A DNA stretch of 16,752 nucleotides from Lachnospiraceae bacterium UBA3802 (GTDB lineage: Bacteria; Bacillota; Clostridia; Lachnospirales; Lachnospiraceae), in NCBI GenBank assembly GCA_002369155.1, contig DFEM01000088.1:1-16752 (forward strand). Reading direction: 5' to 3'. This document shows positions 1 through 7,421 of the stretch, one piece after another (the stretch's first letter is position 1; the number at the start of each line of letters is the position of its first letter). The position numbers and the translations under genes are program-made. The notes beneath the pieces are model-generated. The model saw only the letters and a program-made list of their open reading frames with translations, was not told the origin of the DNA and did no database searches.

Positions 1-701
1 CCCTCTATGAAATGAAGATATGAATTCTTTTCTATAATAATGAGGGTATGCTCGAACTGTCCCGCGCTCTCGGCGTTAAGTCTGAAATACGACTGAAGGG
101 GAATATCCACCTTTACGCCCTCGGGAACGTATACAAAAGAGCCACCCGACCAGACCGCACCGTGAAGTGCCGCGAATTTGTGGTCAGTGGGAGGAACGAG
201 CTTCATGAAATGCTTTTCTATCATTTCCGAAAATCTCGGATTCCTCATCGCAGTTTCAAGGTCGGTATATACAACACCCTGTTTTTCAACCTCGGATCTT
301 AAATTATGATATACGATTTCCGAATCATACTGCGCTCCGACTCCCGAGAGAGATTCTCTCTCAGCCTGTGGAATGCCGAGTCGCTCAAAAGTTTTCTTAA
401 CATCCTCGGGTACGTCTTCCCATTTATTTCTCATTTTTGCCTTGGGACGAATATATGTTACAATCCTGTCCATATCGAGGCCTTCGATGGAAGGACCCCA
501 CTGAGGCATTCTCTGTTTATGAAACAATTCAAGAGATTTTTGTCTGATATTTCTCATCCACTCGGGATCGTTCTTTTCTTTTGAAATCTCATCTATTAAA
601 TCCGCACCGATTCCGCGTCCCAGAATATCCTCTTCGTCTTCCTTGAAGCGAAAATCATAGATGCTTTCGTCGATGTCTTTTACATATGTCTTTTCTTTCA
701 T
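1..701 (-). CDS. sufB: SufB, Fe-S cluster scaffold protein (partial)
   Basis: SufB is the scaffold subunit of the cytosolic SufBC(D) complex that builds Fe-S clusters. About 233 residues from the N-terminus are present, roughly half of the usual ~470; the C-terminal half with the cluster and SufD contacts lies beyond the left edge. Recognisable SufB stretches are the N-terminal MKEKTYVKDIDESIYDFRFK, then PEWMRNIRQKSLELF, MPQWGP, the KLVPPTDHKFAALHGAVWSGG segment (typical SufB core) and VYVPEGVKVDIPLQSYFRLN. The ATG at 701 is the only start that preserves the family N-terminus; the site upstream (AAGCGGATAATAAC) is a weak Shine-Dalgarno. It lies 29 nt behind sufC and is surely co-transcribed with it. 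The plus-strand open frames across this stretch are antisense shadows. Confidence 0.95.
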   Translation of the reverse strand, partial: MKEKTYVKDIDESIYDFRFKEDEEDILGRGIGADLIDEISKEKNDPEWMRNIRQKSLELFHKQRMPQWGPSIEGLDMDRIVTYIRPKAKMRNKWEDVPEDVKKTFERLGIPQAERESLSGVGAQYDSEIVYHNLRSEVEKQGVVYTDLETAMRNPRFSEMIEKHFMKLVPPTDHKFAALHGAVWSGGSFVYVPEGVKVDIPLQSYFRLNAESAGQFEHTLIIIEKNSYLHFIE

Positions 702-730
702 GTTATTATCCGCTTTTTCTTTTCTCTTAA

Positions 731-1468
731 TTACTTAATGAAGTCTTCGAATCCCTTTTCGTTAATTTGGTTAACAAGTTCGGGACCTTCCGTTTTTACT
801 ATCTTTCCGTCAAAAAGAATGTGTGTTTTATCCACATTGAGATTGTCAAGTATCCTTGTGCTGTGGGTAATGATTAAAAGGGTTCCGCCGTTTTTCTGGA
901 ATTCCTTTACACCTTCCGATACTGTTTTTACGGCATCGACATCGAGTCCCGAATCGGTTTCGTCCAATATTGCGAGTTTGGGATTAAGCATAAGAAGCTG
1001 GAAAATCTCCGCTTTCTTCTTTTCTCCGCCGGAGAATCCCACATTCAAATCCCTGTCCGCATAGGATTCGTTCATATTTAAAAGTTCGCATACGGCCTTG
1101 GTCTTTTTCTTGAAATCCCAAAGTTTAATATGTGTCTTAGTGCCCTGTTCAAGCGCACTTCTTACAAAGTTTCCGAGCGAAATTCCGGGAACGGCAATGG
1201 GATCCTGAAAAGATAAAAAAATGCCCTTTTGGGCTCTCTTGTCTGTGGATTCTTCTGTTATATCCTCATCTTCGAAAAAGATTTTTCCCTCTTTAACTTC
1301 GTATTTCGGATCATTCATTATCGCATGTCCGAGAGTTGATTTTCCTGCACCGTTCGGTCCCATTAAGACATGAGTCTCACCCTGCTTAATTTCAAGGTCA
1401 ACACCCTTTAATATGTCTTTTTCTCCGACCGATACATGTAAATTTTCTATTTTTAATAAGCTTTGCAT
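731..1468 (-). CDS. sufC: SufC, Fe-S assembly ATPase
   Basis: Cytosolic ABC-type ATPase (245 aa, normal length) that energises SufB/SufD during Fe-S cluster assembly; it has no membrane partner. Visible motifs are Walker A GPNGAGKS at residues 37-44, the Q-loop around SFQDP (86-90), the SufC-type signature FSGGEKKKAEIFQ (145-157), Walker B with D-loop LAILDETDSGLD (165-176) and the switch histidine in IITHS (H202). The DETDSGLD variant, in place of DEPTSALD, is diagnostic of SufC. The ATG at 1468 is preceded by AAAAGGAGCCAGTC, a strong ribosome binding site. It is first in the operon, followed by sufB, the usual sufCB order of Firmicutes. Transcription should start from the promoter at 1500-1528. 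Confidence 0.97.
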   Translation of the reverse strand: MQSLLKIENLHVSVGEKDILKGVDLEIKQGETHVLMGPNGAGKSTLGHAIMNDPKYEVKEGKIFFEDEDITEESTDKRAQKGIFLSFQDPIAVPGISLGNFVRSALEQGTKTHIKLWDFKKKTKAVCELLNMNESYADRDLNVGFSGGEKKKAEIFQLLMLNPKLAILDETDSGLDVDAVKTVSEGVKEFQKNGGTLLIITHSTRILDNLNVDKTHILFDGKIVKTEGPELVNQINEKGFEDFIK

Positions 1469-1499
1469 GACTGGCTCCTTTTCTTTTAATTCCTCTAGT

Positions 1500-1528
1500 A
1501 ATATAAACCTATCTGCCTACTTAGTCAA
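1500..1528 (-). promoter_or_regulatory. suf operon promoter with operator-like spacer
   Basis: On the minus strand there is a -35 TTGACT (1523-1528), a 17-nt spacer and a -10 TATATT (1500-1505), about 30 nt before the sufC start. The block 1502-1530 matches the block 7516-7544 in the transport-operon promoter at 22 of 29 positions without gaps, far beyond what the -35 and -10 boxes require. ACCTAT and ATAGGT form a flanking dyad (1507-1533). Regulation by an Rrf2-type protein such as IscR or CymR is inferred from the gene content only. Confidence 0.75.
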
Positions 1529-1540
1529 TAGGTAAAAGAT

Positions 1541-1570
1541 AAAGAAAAAACAGACTGCTTTCGCAATCTG
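1541..1570 (-). terminator. Terminator of the sulfur amino acid uptake operon
   Basis: Read on the minus strand, CAGATTGC, a GAAA loop and GCAGTCTG form an 8-bp stem with one G-U pair, followed at once by TTTTTTCTTT. It lies 23 nt after the stop of the last transporter gene and just upstream of the suf promoter, so it separates the two operons. Confidence 0.9.
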
Positions 1571-1593
1571 CCTTTCTTAAAATGCTTTTATTC

Positions 1594-2334
1594 TTATTTT
1601 TCGTAGCTGAATGTCTGTAAAAATCTCTTTAATCTGTCGGTTTGCGGATTGTCAAAGAAATCATTCGGCGCTCCTTCTTCGACTATTTTTCCTCCCTCCA
1701 AAAAGATTACTCTGTCGGCAACCGCTTTGGCAAATGCCATCTCATGAGTGACGATAAGCATCGTTCTTCCTTCCTTGGCAAGAGAAAGCACTACGTCCAA
1801 TACCTCTCTTACCATTTCGGGATCGAGTGCCGCGGTAATCTCATCCAAAAGCAAAACTTCGGGATGCATGATGAGCGCTCTGACTATCGCCACCCTCTGC
1901 TTTTGTCCGCCGGAAAGTTGTCTCGGATAATTGTCTTTTTTTGACAAAAGACCGACTCTGTCCAGAAGCTTTAAGGCTTCTTCCTCAACCTCCGCTTTTT
2001 TCCTCTTTTTTACCGTAATCGGAGCCAGCGTAATGTTTTGGAGAATTGTCTTATGAGGGAACAAATCATAGCTTTGGAAAACCATTCCGATTTTTTCCCT
2101 GGTTTTGCTCATGTTCTTTTTATTGGAGCTTACCTTTTCCCCGTCAAGGAAAATCTCGCCTTCCTCTATTTCTTCTAGGCCGTTAAGACATCTTAAAAAT
2201 GTACTTTTGCCGCAACCCGAAGGTCCGACGATTACCACAACCTCGCCCTTTTTTACCGATAATGAGAGATTGTTTATAACCGAGATGTCTTCAAATCTTT
2301 TACTTAAATTTTCTACTCTTAAAATCTCTTCCAT
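1594..2334 (-). CDS. Polar amino acid ABC importer ATPase (cystine/glutamine type)
   Basis: Cytoplasmic ATPase (246 aa) of the polar amino acid uptake family (GlnQ/TcyN/HisP). Motifs in order: Walker A GPSGCGKS (37-44), Q-loop glutamine in MVFQ (Q87), signature [14 protein letters not shown] (140-153), Walker B LLLDE (161-165), H-loop VTHEM (H197). Walker B continues as ITAALDP rather than PTSALDP, a variant found in this family. The ATG at 2334 was chosen because GGGAG lies 7 nt upstream; an upstream in-frame TTG at 2358 would run back into the permease gene. It starts 1 nt after the permease stop, so it is translationally coupled. It is the last gene of the operon and should power the permease pair at 2336-3677. 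The leader peptide and the MetNI neighbours suggest cystine or cysteine as substrate; this is inference. Confidence 0.93.
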   Translation of the reverse strand: MEEILRVENLSKRFEDISVINNLSLSVKKGEVVVIVGPSGCGKSTFLRCLNGLEEIEEGEIFLDGEKVSSNKKNMSKTREKIGMVFQSYDLFPHKTILQNITLAPITVKKRKKAEVEEEALKLLDRVGLLSKKDNYPRQLSGGQKQRVAIVRALIMHPEVLLLDEITAALDPEMVREVLDVVLSLAKEGRTMLIVTHEMAFAKAVADRVIFLEGGKIVEEGAPNDFFDNPQTDRLKRFLQTFSYEK

Positions 2335-2335
2335 T

Positions 2336-3004
2336 TTACTTCTCCCATTTTTTCTCAAGGTATTTGGACAGGCAGCTTATCGGATAGCAGGCTATGAAAT
2401 ACAAAAGGAATATCGTGGCAAATATGCCGAAGGCCGCATTCGGCGAACTCTTTCTGTTGGCCTCGATAATCTGCTGCCCTACTTTAAGCACTTCCACGAT
2501 ACCGATCATCATGACAAGGCTGGTGGTTTTAATCATTCTTGTTATTAAATTTATCGAAAGCGGAATAAGGCGTCTTATTATCTGCGGAATGATTACGTGA
2601 AAATACGTCTGTCTCGTGTTCATCCCAAGCGCCATGCTGCTTTCGTATTGAATTTTGTCTATGCCCGAGAGAGCACCTCTTACAAGATCCGACATTTCGG
2701 CCGTTCCCCAGAAAGAGAATACGATGATGGCCGATATTTCCGCCGAAAGGTTGATTCCGAGGACCTTGGTCGCTCCGAAATAAACGATGAAAAGCAATAC
2801 CATCTGCGGCATTATTCTTACAATCTCAAGATAAACTCTGGAAATTGCGTTTATTACCGGATTTTTCAAAGTCATGAGCGCACCGAGTATTATTCCGAGC
2901 ACTATGCTTATCGCAACGGAAATAAGGCTTATGTACATGGCCACGCCCAATCCTCCGAGGAGGCGAAGCATGTTATTTCCTTTTAATAAAACTTCAAATC
3001 CCAT
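2336..3004 (-). CDS. Polar amino acid ABC importer permease, second subunit
   Basis: Integral membrane permease (222 aa) of the HisM/GlnP/TcyM family. About five hydrophobic segments are visible. The cytoplasmic coupling (EAA) region reads [20 protein letters not shown] (residues about 120-139), followed by [20 protein letters not shown]. The family N-terminal signature is visible as [20 protein letters not shown]. The ATG at 3004 is preceded by CAGGTGAAATAA. It lies 13 nt after the first permease stop and 1 nt before the ATPase gene. The two permeases differ in sequence, so a heterodimer with the ATPase at 1594-2334 is expected, as in cystine TcyLMN-type importers. The substrate is not readable from the permease itself. 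Confidence 0.92.
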   Translation of the reverse strand: MGFEVLLKGNNMLRLLGGLGVAMYISLISVAISIVLGIILGALMTLKNPVINAISRVYLEIVRIMPQMVLLFIVYFGATKVLGINLSAEISAIIVFSFWGTAEMSDLVRGALSGIDKIQYESSMALGMNTRQTYFHVIIPQIIRRLIPLSINLITRMIKTTSLVMMIGIVEVLKVGQQIIEANRKSSPNAAFGIFATIFLLYFIACYPISCLSKYLEKKWEK

Positions 3005-3017
3005 TTATTTCACCTGA

Positions 3018-3677
3018 CTAATTTCCGAACATTTTGAATCTGGTCTTTTTCTCGACAAAGCTTCCTAAAATCGATACGGGAAGCAGCATAATCACATAGA
3101 AAACAACCAGCATCACAAGACATTCAGTTGTATTGTAATAAAGCCCGATTAAATCTTTGGCCGTAAACATCAAATCCATAAGGCTTATCGCCGAAAACAC
3201 ACTGGTCTCTTTAAGAAGGAAAATAAGATTCGCAACAACTGCGGGAACGCTTAAGGTAAATGCCTGCGGCAGAATTACCGATGTAAAAAGCCTTCCTTTG
3301 GTCATGCCGAGCGCAAGGCTGCTTTCCGTCTGTGAAAGAGGGACCGCATCGAGACCGCTTCGGAAACTTTCGGTCATATAACTTCCTCCGAGAAGCCCCA
3401 GTCCTATTGCGCCGCAGGCTTCCGCCGAGATGGAAATTCCGATTTTGGGAAGACCGAAATATACAAAGAAAAGCTGCACAAGAAGAGGCGTGTTTCTGAA
3501 AAGCTCCACATATACTTTGACTATTGCGGAGAGTACCGGAATCTTAAAATGCAGTATAAACGCCGAAATCACCCCTATCCCGAGGGAAAGGGCGATTCCG
3601 ATCCATCCTATTTTGATTGTCAGCAAAAATGCCTTGAAATACAAAGGCAGATAATCCCTAATAACTTCAAAATTCAT
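3018..3677 (-). CDS. Polar amino acid ABC importer permease, first subunit
   Basis: Integral membrane permease (219 aa) of the HisM/GlnP family. The typical segment VYVELFRNTPLLVQLFFVYF (about 55-74) and the coupling region ESSLALGMTKGRLFTSVILP (about 118-137) are plain, with about five membrane segments overall. The ATG at 3677 begins 1 nt after the metI stop; its ribosome binding site (CAGGAAAC) lies inside the metI 3' end. This tight coupling shows that the methionine-type and polar-amino-acid-type transporter genes are one transcription unit. It pairs with the permease at 2336-3004 and the ATPase at 1594-2334. Its binding protein is most likely the N-terminal domain of the fused lipoprotein at 5548-7227, because no separate binding-protein gene exists in the operon. 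Confidence 0.92.
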   Translation of the reverse strand: MNFEVIRDYLPLYFKAFLLTIKIGWIGIALSLGIGVISAFILHFKIPVLSAIVKVYVELFRNTPLLVQLFFVYFGLPKIGISISAEACGAIGLGLLGGSYMTESFRSGLDAVPLSQTESSLALGMTKGRLFTSVILPQAFTLSVPAVVANLIFLLKETSVFSAISLMDLMFTAKDLIGLYYNTTECLVMLVVFYVIMLLPVSILGSFVEKKTRFKMFGN

Positions 3678-3678
3678 G

Positions 3679-4371
3679 TTAATGTTTCCTGTGATCTATT
3701 CTTTTCGAGGCATAAGTTCCGAGATTCTGTATTATCTGGAATATTACGATAAGAAGCACTACCGTTACGATCATGATATCCGTCTTCCATCTGTAATATC
3801 CGTATCTTACCGCAATATCTCCGAGTCCGCCTCCGCCGACCGTTCCGCTCATTGCCGAGTATCCAAGCAGCAATCCCGTAGTAATCGTAAATCCGGTAAA
3901 AAGCGAGGTCTTGGCTTCAACCAAAAGCACTTTGAATATAATCTGAAGATTGCTTGCTCCCATAGCCTTCGCCGCTTCGATAACTCCGGTATCCACCTCA
4001 TTTAACGATGCCTCGACTACTCTTGCAATGTAGGGTGCGGCACAAATGACAAGCGGAACGATAGTTGCGGTTGAGCCATAACTTTTTCCTACTATCAGTC
4101 TTGTAAAAGGAATAAGTAAAATCAGCAATATCAAAAACGGAATACTTCTTATGATATTGCAGATAAAATCACCCGTTCTGTATATAAAAGGATTGGGTCG
4201 AAGTCCCTTGGCGCTTGTAACATAAAGCACGATTCCAAGCGGAAGTCCCAGCAGATATCCGACAATCGTTGAACCGAGTGTCATATAAAGGGTATCTCTT
4301 ATACCTTCCAAAATCATTATTATGACTTTTGAATCCCAAAATGTAAATATACCTTTAAAGAAGTCTAACAT
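3679..4371 (-). CDS. metI: MetI, methionine ABC importer permease
   Basis: Membrane permease (230 aa) of the MetI family, which with MetN imports methionine and related compounds. Diagnostic features are the coupling motif EAAKAMGASNLQIIFKVLL (about 131-149) and, near the C-terminus, MSGTVGGGGLGDIAVRYGYY, the conserved MetI signature. Five hydrophobic segments are visible. The ATG at 4371 was chosen over an in-frame TTG at 4383, because GGAG sits 6 nt before the ATG and would otherwise be inside the coding sequence. It follows metN by 45 nt and ends 1 nt before the next permease gene. Confidence 0.94.
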   Translation of the reverse strand: MLDFFKGIFTFWDSKVIIMILEGIRDTLYMTLGSTIVGYLLGLPLGIVLYVTSAKGLRPNPFIYRTGDFICNIIRSIPFLILLILLIPFTRLIVGKSYGSTATIVPLVICAAPYIARVVEASLNEVDTGVIEAAKAMGASNLQIIFKVLLVEAKTSLFTGFTITTGLLLGYSAMSGTVGGGGLGDIAVRYGYYRWKTDIMIVTVVLLIVIFQIIQNLGTYASKRIDHRKH

Positions 4372-4416
4372 ATTTATCTCCAATTTATTCAGTCACATTC
4401 CAAATCCGGAATTAAT

Positions 4417-5430
4417 TTATATCTCTTCGCTTATCTCCGATACCGCAAGTCCGTTTGCCTTAAGATATTCGATAATGTCCTCGGCAATTCCTTCTTCTTC
4501 GGGGAGTGCCAAAACCATCTCTCCTCTGGCTTTTCCTCCGACATTTTTGGTATCTGCCTTCAGGATGTTAACAGGTGTTTTAAACTTAAGAATCATATTG
4601 GAAATGACAGGCTCGTATGCGGAATTTTCCTTGAAAACGATTCTTATTTTCCTCTTTGTATTAAGGCTCTCGACCGGTTTATAGGTTATTTCCTTGCCCG
4701 AGAGAAGCTCTCTTGCCGCATCCGATGAAGGGTTTTCGAATATCTCATCAACCGATCCGACTTCTGCCAGATTACCGTTATCTATGATTGCCACATTTTT
4801 ACAAACCTGTGTAACCACCGACATCTGATGCGTGATGATGATTATGGTTATTCCGAGAGTTTCGTTTATTTCTTTTAAGAGCCTTAATATCGAATCCGTC
4901 GTCTGAGGATCGAGTGCCGATGTGGCTTCATCGCAAAGAAGAATGTTCGGCTTGCTCGCAAGGGCTCTGGCTATTGCAACTCTTTGTTTCTGACCGCCCG
5001 ATAACTGCGAAGGATATGCTTTCTCTTTATCCGTTAAATTGACGGTTTTTAAGAGTTCCTTGGCACGTTTCCTTGCCTCTTTTTTCTTTACTCCCGCAAT
5101 TTCAAGAGGGAAACAGATATTATCGAGCACGTTTTTTTGTTCAAGGAGATTGAAATTCTGGAAAATCATTCCGATTTCGCGGCGTTTGATTCTCAATTCT
5201 CTTTCGCTTAATAACGAAAGATCGACATCGTCAATATAAACGGTGCCGTTAGTGGGTTTCTCCAGGTAATTTATCGATCTGACAAGCGTACTTTTCCCGG
5301 CGCCGGACATACCGATGATTCCGAATATGTCTCCTTTTTCGATAGATAAATTGATATCGTTTAAGGCAGTAACCTTATGACCTTTTATTTCAAATATTTT
5401 AGTCAGATTTTTTATCTCTATTTCGCTCAT
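4417..5430 (-). CDS. metN: MetN, methionine ABC importer ATPase with NIL domain
   Basis: Cytoplasmic ATPase (337 aa) of the MetNI(Q) importer. Walker A GMSGAGKS (40-47), Q-loop MIFQNFNLL (Q91), signature [15 protein letters not shown] (143-157), Walker B ILLCDEATSALDP (163-175), H-loop IITHQM (H201). Residues about 261-335 form the C-terminal NIL/ACT-like domain, which in characterised MetN proteins binds methionine and causes trans-inhibition of transport; this length and domain separate MetN from the shorter polar amino acid ATPases. The ATG at 5430 has GGAG 7 nt upstream; the in-frame TTG at 5466 lacks a site and overlaps a hairpin. The gene is separated from the binding-protein gene by 117 nt holding two hairpins. 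Confidence 0.95.
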   Translation of the reverse strand: MSEIEIKNLTKIFEIKGHKVTALNDINLSIEKGDIFGIIGMSGAGKSTLVRSINYLEKPTNGTVYIDDVDLSLLSERELRIKRREIGMIFQNFNLLEQKNVLDNICFPLEIAGVKKKEARKRAKELLKTVNLTDKEKAYPSQLSGGQKQRVAIARALASKPNILLCDEATSALDPQTTDSILRLLKEINETLGITIIIITHQMSVVTQVCKNVAIIDNGNLAEVGSVDEIFENPSSDAARELLSGKEITYKPVESLNTKRKIRIVFKENSAYEPVISNMILKFKTPVNILKADTKNVGGKARGEMVLALPEEEGIAEDIIEYLKANGLAVSEISEEI

Positions 5431-5463
5431 TTTTTTCTCCGATTCGGAAACTTTTATAAAAGA

Positions 5464-5521
5464 CAAAACGAAATTTCTCCGTTTTGCAAAATTCGGACGA
5501 AGGTTTTGAAGCCTCCGTCCG
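5464..5521 (-). promoter_or_regulatory. Tandem hairpins between binding-protein gene and metN
   Basis: On the minus strand the first stem is CGGACGGAGG with CCTTCGTCCG (5494-5521, 10 bp with one G-U). Eight nt later comes CAAAACGGAG pairing with TTTCGTTTTG (5464-5486, about 9-10 bp with two G-U pairs), followed by TCTTTT. The second resembles a weak terminator. The layout suits partial termination or 3'-end protection, leaving more binding-protein mRNA than transporter mRNA. The structure is seen; the function is inferred. Confidence 0.65.
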
Positions 5522-5547
5522 TCGATCAGCCTGTTAAGGTATAATAA

Positions 5548-7227
5548 TTATTTTTCGTAGAAGATAACTGCACCGTCATATTTGTCTTCAATGAATTTCT
5601 TGATATCATCGGATCTTAATACTTTTACGAGTGCCTGAATCTTTTCGCTGTTTTCGTTTCCTTCAAGAACGGTAACGATATTAACGTAAGTCTTTGCGGC
5701 TTCTGAATCGCTTGCTTCGTATGCAATTGAATCTTTTCCTACCGAGTAACCTGCTTCAAGTGCGTAGTTACCGTTTAAGATTACGTATTCAACTTCGTTT
5801 ACGACTCTTGCAACCTGAGCTGCTTCAAGTTCTACAAATTCAATGTTCTTGGGGTTGTCTACTACATCGTTAACTGTAGCTGTAAGACCAACACCGTCTT
5901 TTAATGTGATGATTCCGTTGTCCTGAAGGAGTAAAAGTGCTCTTGCTTCGTTTGTTGTATCATTGGGAATTGCAATCTTGTCTCCGTCTGCGAGTTCATC
6001 AAGTGTTGCTTTCTTTCCGGGATAAATTCCGAAAGGCTCATAGTGGATTTCGCCTGCTACAACAAGGTGTGTACCCTGCTCTTCGTTGAAGCTGTTAAGA
6101 TAAGGAACGTGCTGGAAGTAGTTTGCATCAAATTCACCGGATTCTACTACAAGGTTGGGCTGTACATAATCATCAAATTCAACAACTTCAAGTTTGTAAC
6201 CGTAATTTTCAAGGATCTTGCCTGCTTCTTCAAGAATCTCTGCATGAGGAACAGGTGTAGCTGCAATCTTGATTGTCTCGCCGTTTCCGTTGGGAATATC
6301 CAAAGCATCAACTGCTGCTGTTTCTGCTGCATCTGAGTTGGCAACCTTTCCGCCTTCTACTACAAGTGTGTTCTCGTATTCTGCGCCGTATGTTCCGATA
6401 AGTGTTGCTTCATAATCTGCATGGAAGAAATTCTCTTCACCAAGCTTTACTGTCTCTTCGTTTAACCAGTTTGCAAGTGAATCGTTGCCCTTTGATACTG
6501 CGGGAGCGATTGTATCCTGGCTTCCGAGTGAAGGAATACCTACAACATATCCGGGATTCTCGATTGCGTAGGCAATAACTTCTGTGTTGTCATTTGCCCA
6601 AGCAACGCCTGTTCCGTTTTCAAAAGATGTCTTTGCTGTTGCATATGTATCAAACTTCTGAAGCTTGATGTCGGGATAGTTCTTTTCAAGATATGTCTCT
6701 GCTGTTGTGCCAGAGATTACGATTACCTGGTCGTCAGCACCGATTTCGGAAAGGTCTGTGATAACTGCATCTTCGGGTGATACAACACCGAGTGCCACGT
6801 TCATGTAAGGAAGAGTGAAATCAACTTTCTCTGCTCTTTCTTCCGTTACGGTAAAGTTGGCAAGTACGATATCTACCTTACCTGTTTCAAGATATTCAAC
6901 TCTGCTGGCTGCCTCTGTTGATACGTAGTTGATTTCAACTCCGAGGTCCTGTCCGATTCTCTCTGCAAAGTAAACATCATAGCCCTGATATTTACCGTTC
7001 TCATCTACATAACCGAACGGATTCTTGTCGGAGAAAACTCCGATGTTGATTTTGCCGCTCTCTTTAATCTCATCAAGTGTTCTGTATACTTTAGCGGTTT
7101 CGTTGGGTGTGCTTACATTATTTCCGTTTCCGCCTGCTGCCGTGTTTGCGCAGCCTGTAAGCGATGCCACCGTAAGTCCCGCTGCAAACAATCCTGTTAC
7201 CAATTTTCCTAAAAAGTTCTTTTTCAT
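5548..7227 (-). CDS. Fused dual substrate-binding lipoprotein (SBP_bac_3 + MetQ)
   Basis: A 559-residue membrane-anchored lipoprotein, about twice the usual size, joining two binding proteins of unrelated fold families. Residues 1-25 are a lipoprotein signal peptide ending in LTGC (acylated Cys26), followed by a Gly/Asn-rich spacer. Residues about 50-285 are a family 3 amino acid binding domain: FGYVDENGKYQGYDVYFAER, VDIVLANFTVTEERAEKVDF and LPYMNVALGVV. After a linker (about 286-317), residues about 318-559 are a complete MetQ/NlpA domain: IAATPVPHAEILEEAGKILE, GEFDANYFQHVPYLNSF, VAGEIHYEPFGIYP, IAIPNDTTNEARALLLL. It has no second signal peptide and no frame break. The ATG at 7227 (AAGAGGATTTAAGATC upstream) fits the signal peptide; a longer frame to a TTG at 7359 crosses the attenuator terminator. 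The MetQ half should serve MetNI and the other half the polar amino acid permeases downstream. Exact ligands are inferred as Met and Cys/cystine. Confidence 0.93.
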   Translation of the reverse strand: MKKNFLGKLVTGLFAAGLTVASLTGCANTAAGGNGNNVSTPNETAKVYRTLDEIKESGKINIGVFSDKNPFGYVDENGKYQGYDVYFAERIGQDLGVEINYVSTEAASRVEYLETGKVDIVLANFTVTEERAEKVDFTLPYMNVALGVVSPEDAVITDLSEIGADDQVIVISGTTAETYLEKNYPDIKLQKFDTYATAKTSFENGTGVAWANDNTEVIAYAIENPGYVVGIPSLGSQDTIAPAVSKGNDSLANWLNEETVKLGEENFFHADYEATLIGTYGAEYENTLVVEGGKVANSDAAETAAVDALDIPNGNGETIKIAATPVPHAEILEEAGKILENYGYKLEVVEFDDYVQPNLVVESGEFDANYFQHVPYLNSFNEEQGTHLVVAGEIHYEPFGIYPGKKATLDELADGDKIAIPNDTTNEARALLLLQDNGIITLKDGVGLTATVNDVVDNPKNIEFVELEAAQVARVVNEVEYVILNGNYALEAGYSVGKDSIAYEASDSEAAKTYVNIVTVLEGNENSEKIQALVKVLRSDDIKKFIEDKYDGAVIFYEK

Positions 7228-7299
7228 GATCTTAAATCCTCTTTTCTTAAAATGATTTTCAATAATTACCTTGTTACCGTTTTTCATGCCCTGCTTTGC

Positions 7300-7333
7300 A
7301 AAATAAAAAGCCCGGGATTTTAACCTCCCGAGC
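7300..7333 (-). terminator. Attenuator terminator in the leader of the uptake operon
   Basis: On the minus strand GCTCGGGA (7326-7333) pairs with TCCCGGGC (7310-7317) across an 8-nt loop, 8 bp with one G-U, followed by TTTTTATTTT (7300-7309). It sits after the leader ORF stop and about 70 nt before the binding-protein start, so it would stop transcription before any structural gene. Confidence 0.88.
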
Positions 7334-7421
7334 CGATTTAACGTTTGATCTAAAGACAAACTATTGCGTACAGGTGCATGACAAATGAGCCAAACACCCG
7401 GTTTTCATACAAGCCCGGGAG
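7324..7421 (-). promoter_or_regulatory. Antiterminator pairing, leader ORF with terminator 5' arm
   Basis: The leader ORF contains CTCCCGGGC (7413-7421), which repeats the terminator 3' arm (TCCCGGGCTT occurs in both). It can pair with GCTCGGGAG (7325-7333) over 9 bp with one G-U, blocking the terminator. A third segment, CCGGG at 7397-7401, can pair with CCCGG in the first segment (5 bp) as a competing protector hairpin. Between them GTTTG and CAAAC (7343-7361) form a small stem over the leader stop codon. The arrangement matches classical amino acid attenuators. Pairings were done by eye, without energies. Confidence 0.7.

Noticed and set aside
48..584. Plus-strand open frames of 84 and 92 codons
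   Set aside because: They lie antisense to sufB, whose minus-strand translation matches the family throughout; no ribosome binding sites or recognisable products.
7228..7359. N-terminal extension of the fused binding protein from a TTG at 7359
   Set aside because: It would place the attenuator terminator inside the gene and bury a perfect lipoprotein signal peptide 44 residues in; ATG 7227 has its own ribosome binding site.
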